Of a stretch of DNA of 64,000 nt, positions 63,532-64,000 are shown in pieces. Each line of letters begins with the position of its first letter. The first letter of the stretch is position 1. The position numbers were made by a program, and so were the translations under genes. The stretch is from Winogradskyella eximia (lineage in GTDB: Bacteria > Bacteroidota > Bacteroidia > Flavobacteriales > Flavobacteriaceae): NCBI RefSeq assembly GCF_003386165.1, contig NZ_QRDV01000009.1, positions 62,001-126,000 on the forward strand. Direction: 5' to 3'. The notes beneath the pieces are model-generated. The model did no database searches and was not told where the DNA came from. It was given only the letters and a program-made list of their open reading frames with translations.

Positions 63532-64000
63532 TTATAATTCAGGATTTACAGCCAAACTATTAAAAAGCTTCGCTTTAGTACTAAAAAACTTATTCTGAAT
63601 TTCTATAGCTTTTAACTGACCATCAATCAATTTAGACTCGCGAGAATTCACTAAAAACAATGAACTTTCACCCAGTTGAAATTTACGTTCTTCCGCTTGT
63701 AGCATACGCTGATAATCCGAAACCATCTCTGTGGTGATTTCATTTTGAGTGACGTAAGATTCTAATTCTTGCTTTAATGCCGTAATCTTATTTTCTAGAC
63801 TAACACGTGTGGCATTTATTTCGAATTCTGTGTCTTGCATTTTAATTTTTGCCAGTTTTAAATCACCGCGTTCTTTCCTTAGAAACAATGGAAAACTCAC
63901 ATTTAATCCTCCTTTATATTCGGCCGTATTAAAGGTTCTCGCAACATCTGGTGTTTCCGTTAAGAAATTATATTCTGCATTTATCTTTGGCAAAAGCTTG
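63532..64000 (-). CDS. C-terminal part of TolC-family outer membrane efflux protein
   Basis: The frame runs into the right edge without a start. The visible ~155 residues hold GGLNVSFPLFLRKERGDLKLAKIKMQDTEFE, a long coiled-coil helix pair and QLGESSLFLVNSRESKLIDGQLKAIEIQNKFF, as in the second repeat of TolC-like channel proteins. It is probably the outer membrane part of an efflux or type I secretion system; partners lie outside the window. Confidence 0.85.
   Translation of the reverse strand, partial: KLLPKINAEYNFLTETPDVARTFNTAEYKGGLNVSFPLFLRKERGDLKLAKIKMQDTEFEINATRVSLENKITALKQELESYVTQNEITTEMVSDYQRMLQAEERKFQLGESSLFLVNSRESKLIDGQLKAIEIQNKFFSTKAKLFNSLAVNPEL

Overview
The window looks like chromosomal DNA of a marine-type member of the Flavobacteriaceae (Bacteroidota). 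Evidence: strongly AT-rich DNA, TAnnTTTG-type -7 promoter elements, few Shine-Dalgarno-like sites, a type IX secretion C-terminal sorting domain, and gene orders I know from flavobacteria (rplQ-carA-eno-gltA; str operon without tuf running straight into S10; rsfS-ftsH-LUD-cdsA-psd). The assignment is from protein and gene-order recognition only; no database search was possible.

Layout. 1-9.5 kb: end of a probable glutamate-cysteine ligase-like gene, N-formylglutamate amidohydrolase family gene, NUDIX, pyrE, SRPBCC, birA, rsfS-ftsH, then the phospholipid block LUD-cdsA-psd-ACBP and a DDAH-like hydrolase. 9.6-17.6 kb (mostly minus): a secreted/T9SS pair, gltA, a DUF481 protein (plus), eno and carA, each separated by clear hairpin terminators. 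17.8-35.3 kb (minus): one continuous str-S10-spc-alpha ribosomal cluster, rpsL to rplQ, with a good promoter at 35.38-35.41 kb and a strong terminator at 17.77-17.80 kb; it includes two small genes, rpmJ and rpmD. 35.5-50 kb: outer membrane biogenesis (BamA/TamA-like), rlmB, rhomboid protease, rarA, HAD nucleotidase, polysaccharide deacetylase-like protein, radC, PaiB-like, DUF4476, dienelactone hydrolase, Dus and a B12-binding-type radical SAM enzyme, then two small membrane proteins.

51-59.5 kb is the accessory part. It has (a) a two-gene, translationally coupled ATPase plus unknown-protein operon whose leader carries three copies of an 18-nt mini-ORF (Met-Ile-Leu-Asn-Phe-stop) at an exact 94-nt period, the third with a synonymous base change; and (b) an arsenic/organoarsenical-type cluster (ArsR regulator, ArsE-like thioredoxin, OsmC, ArsP-type permease, ArsF-like lipoprotein, ArsG-like permease) with two matching operator palindromes and a CRP/FNR-like palindrome. 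This cluster lies between the intact 3' end of a PLP-enzyme gene plus a repeat and a decayed copy of that same 3' end plus the same repeat, so it appears to have been inserted or duplicated at this spot.

59.4-64 kb: an orphan Imm53-like immunity protein, a DTW-domain tRNA modification enzyme, a large membrane protein with two ExbD-like regions, mpl (peptidoglycan recycling) and the end of a TolC-family gene cut by the window edge. The two most promising leads are the mini-ORF leader with its ATPase pair and the flanking duplication of the ars module. No tRNA, rRNA, CRISPR array or insertion sequence was recognised.
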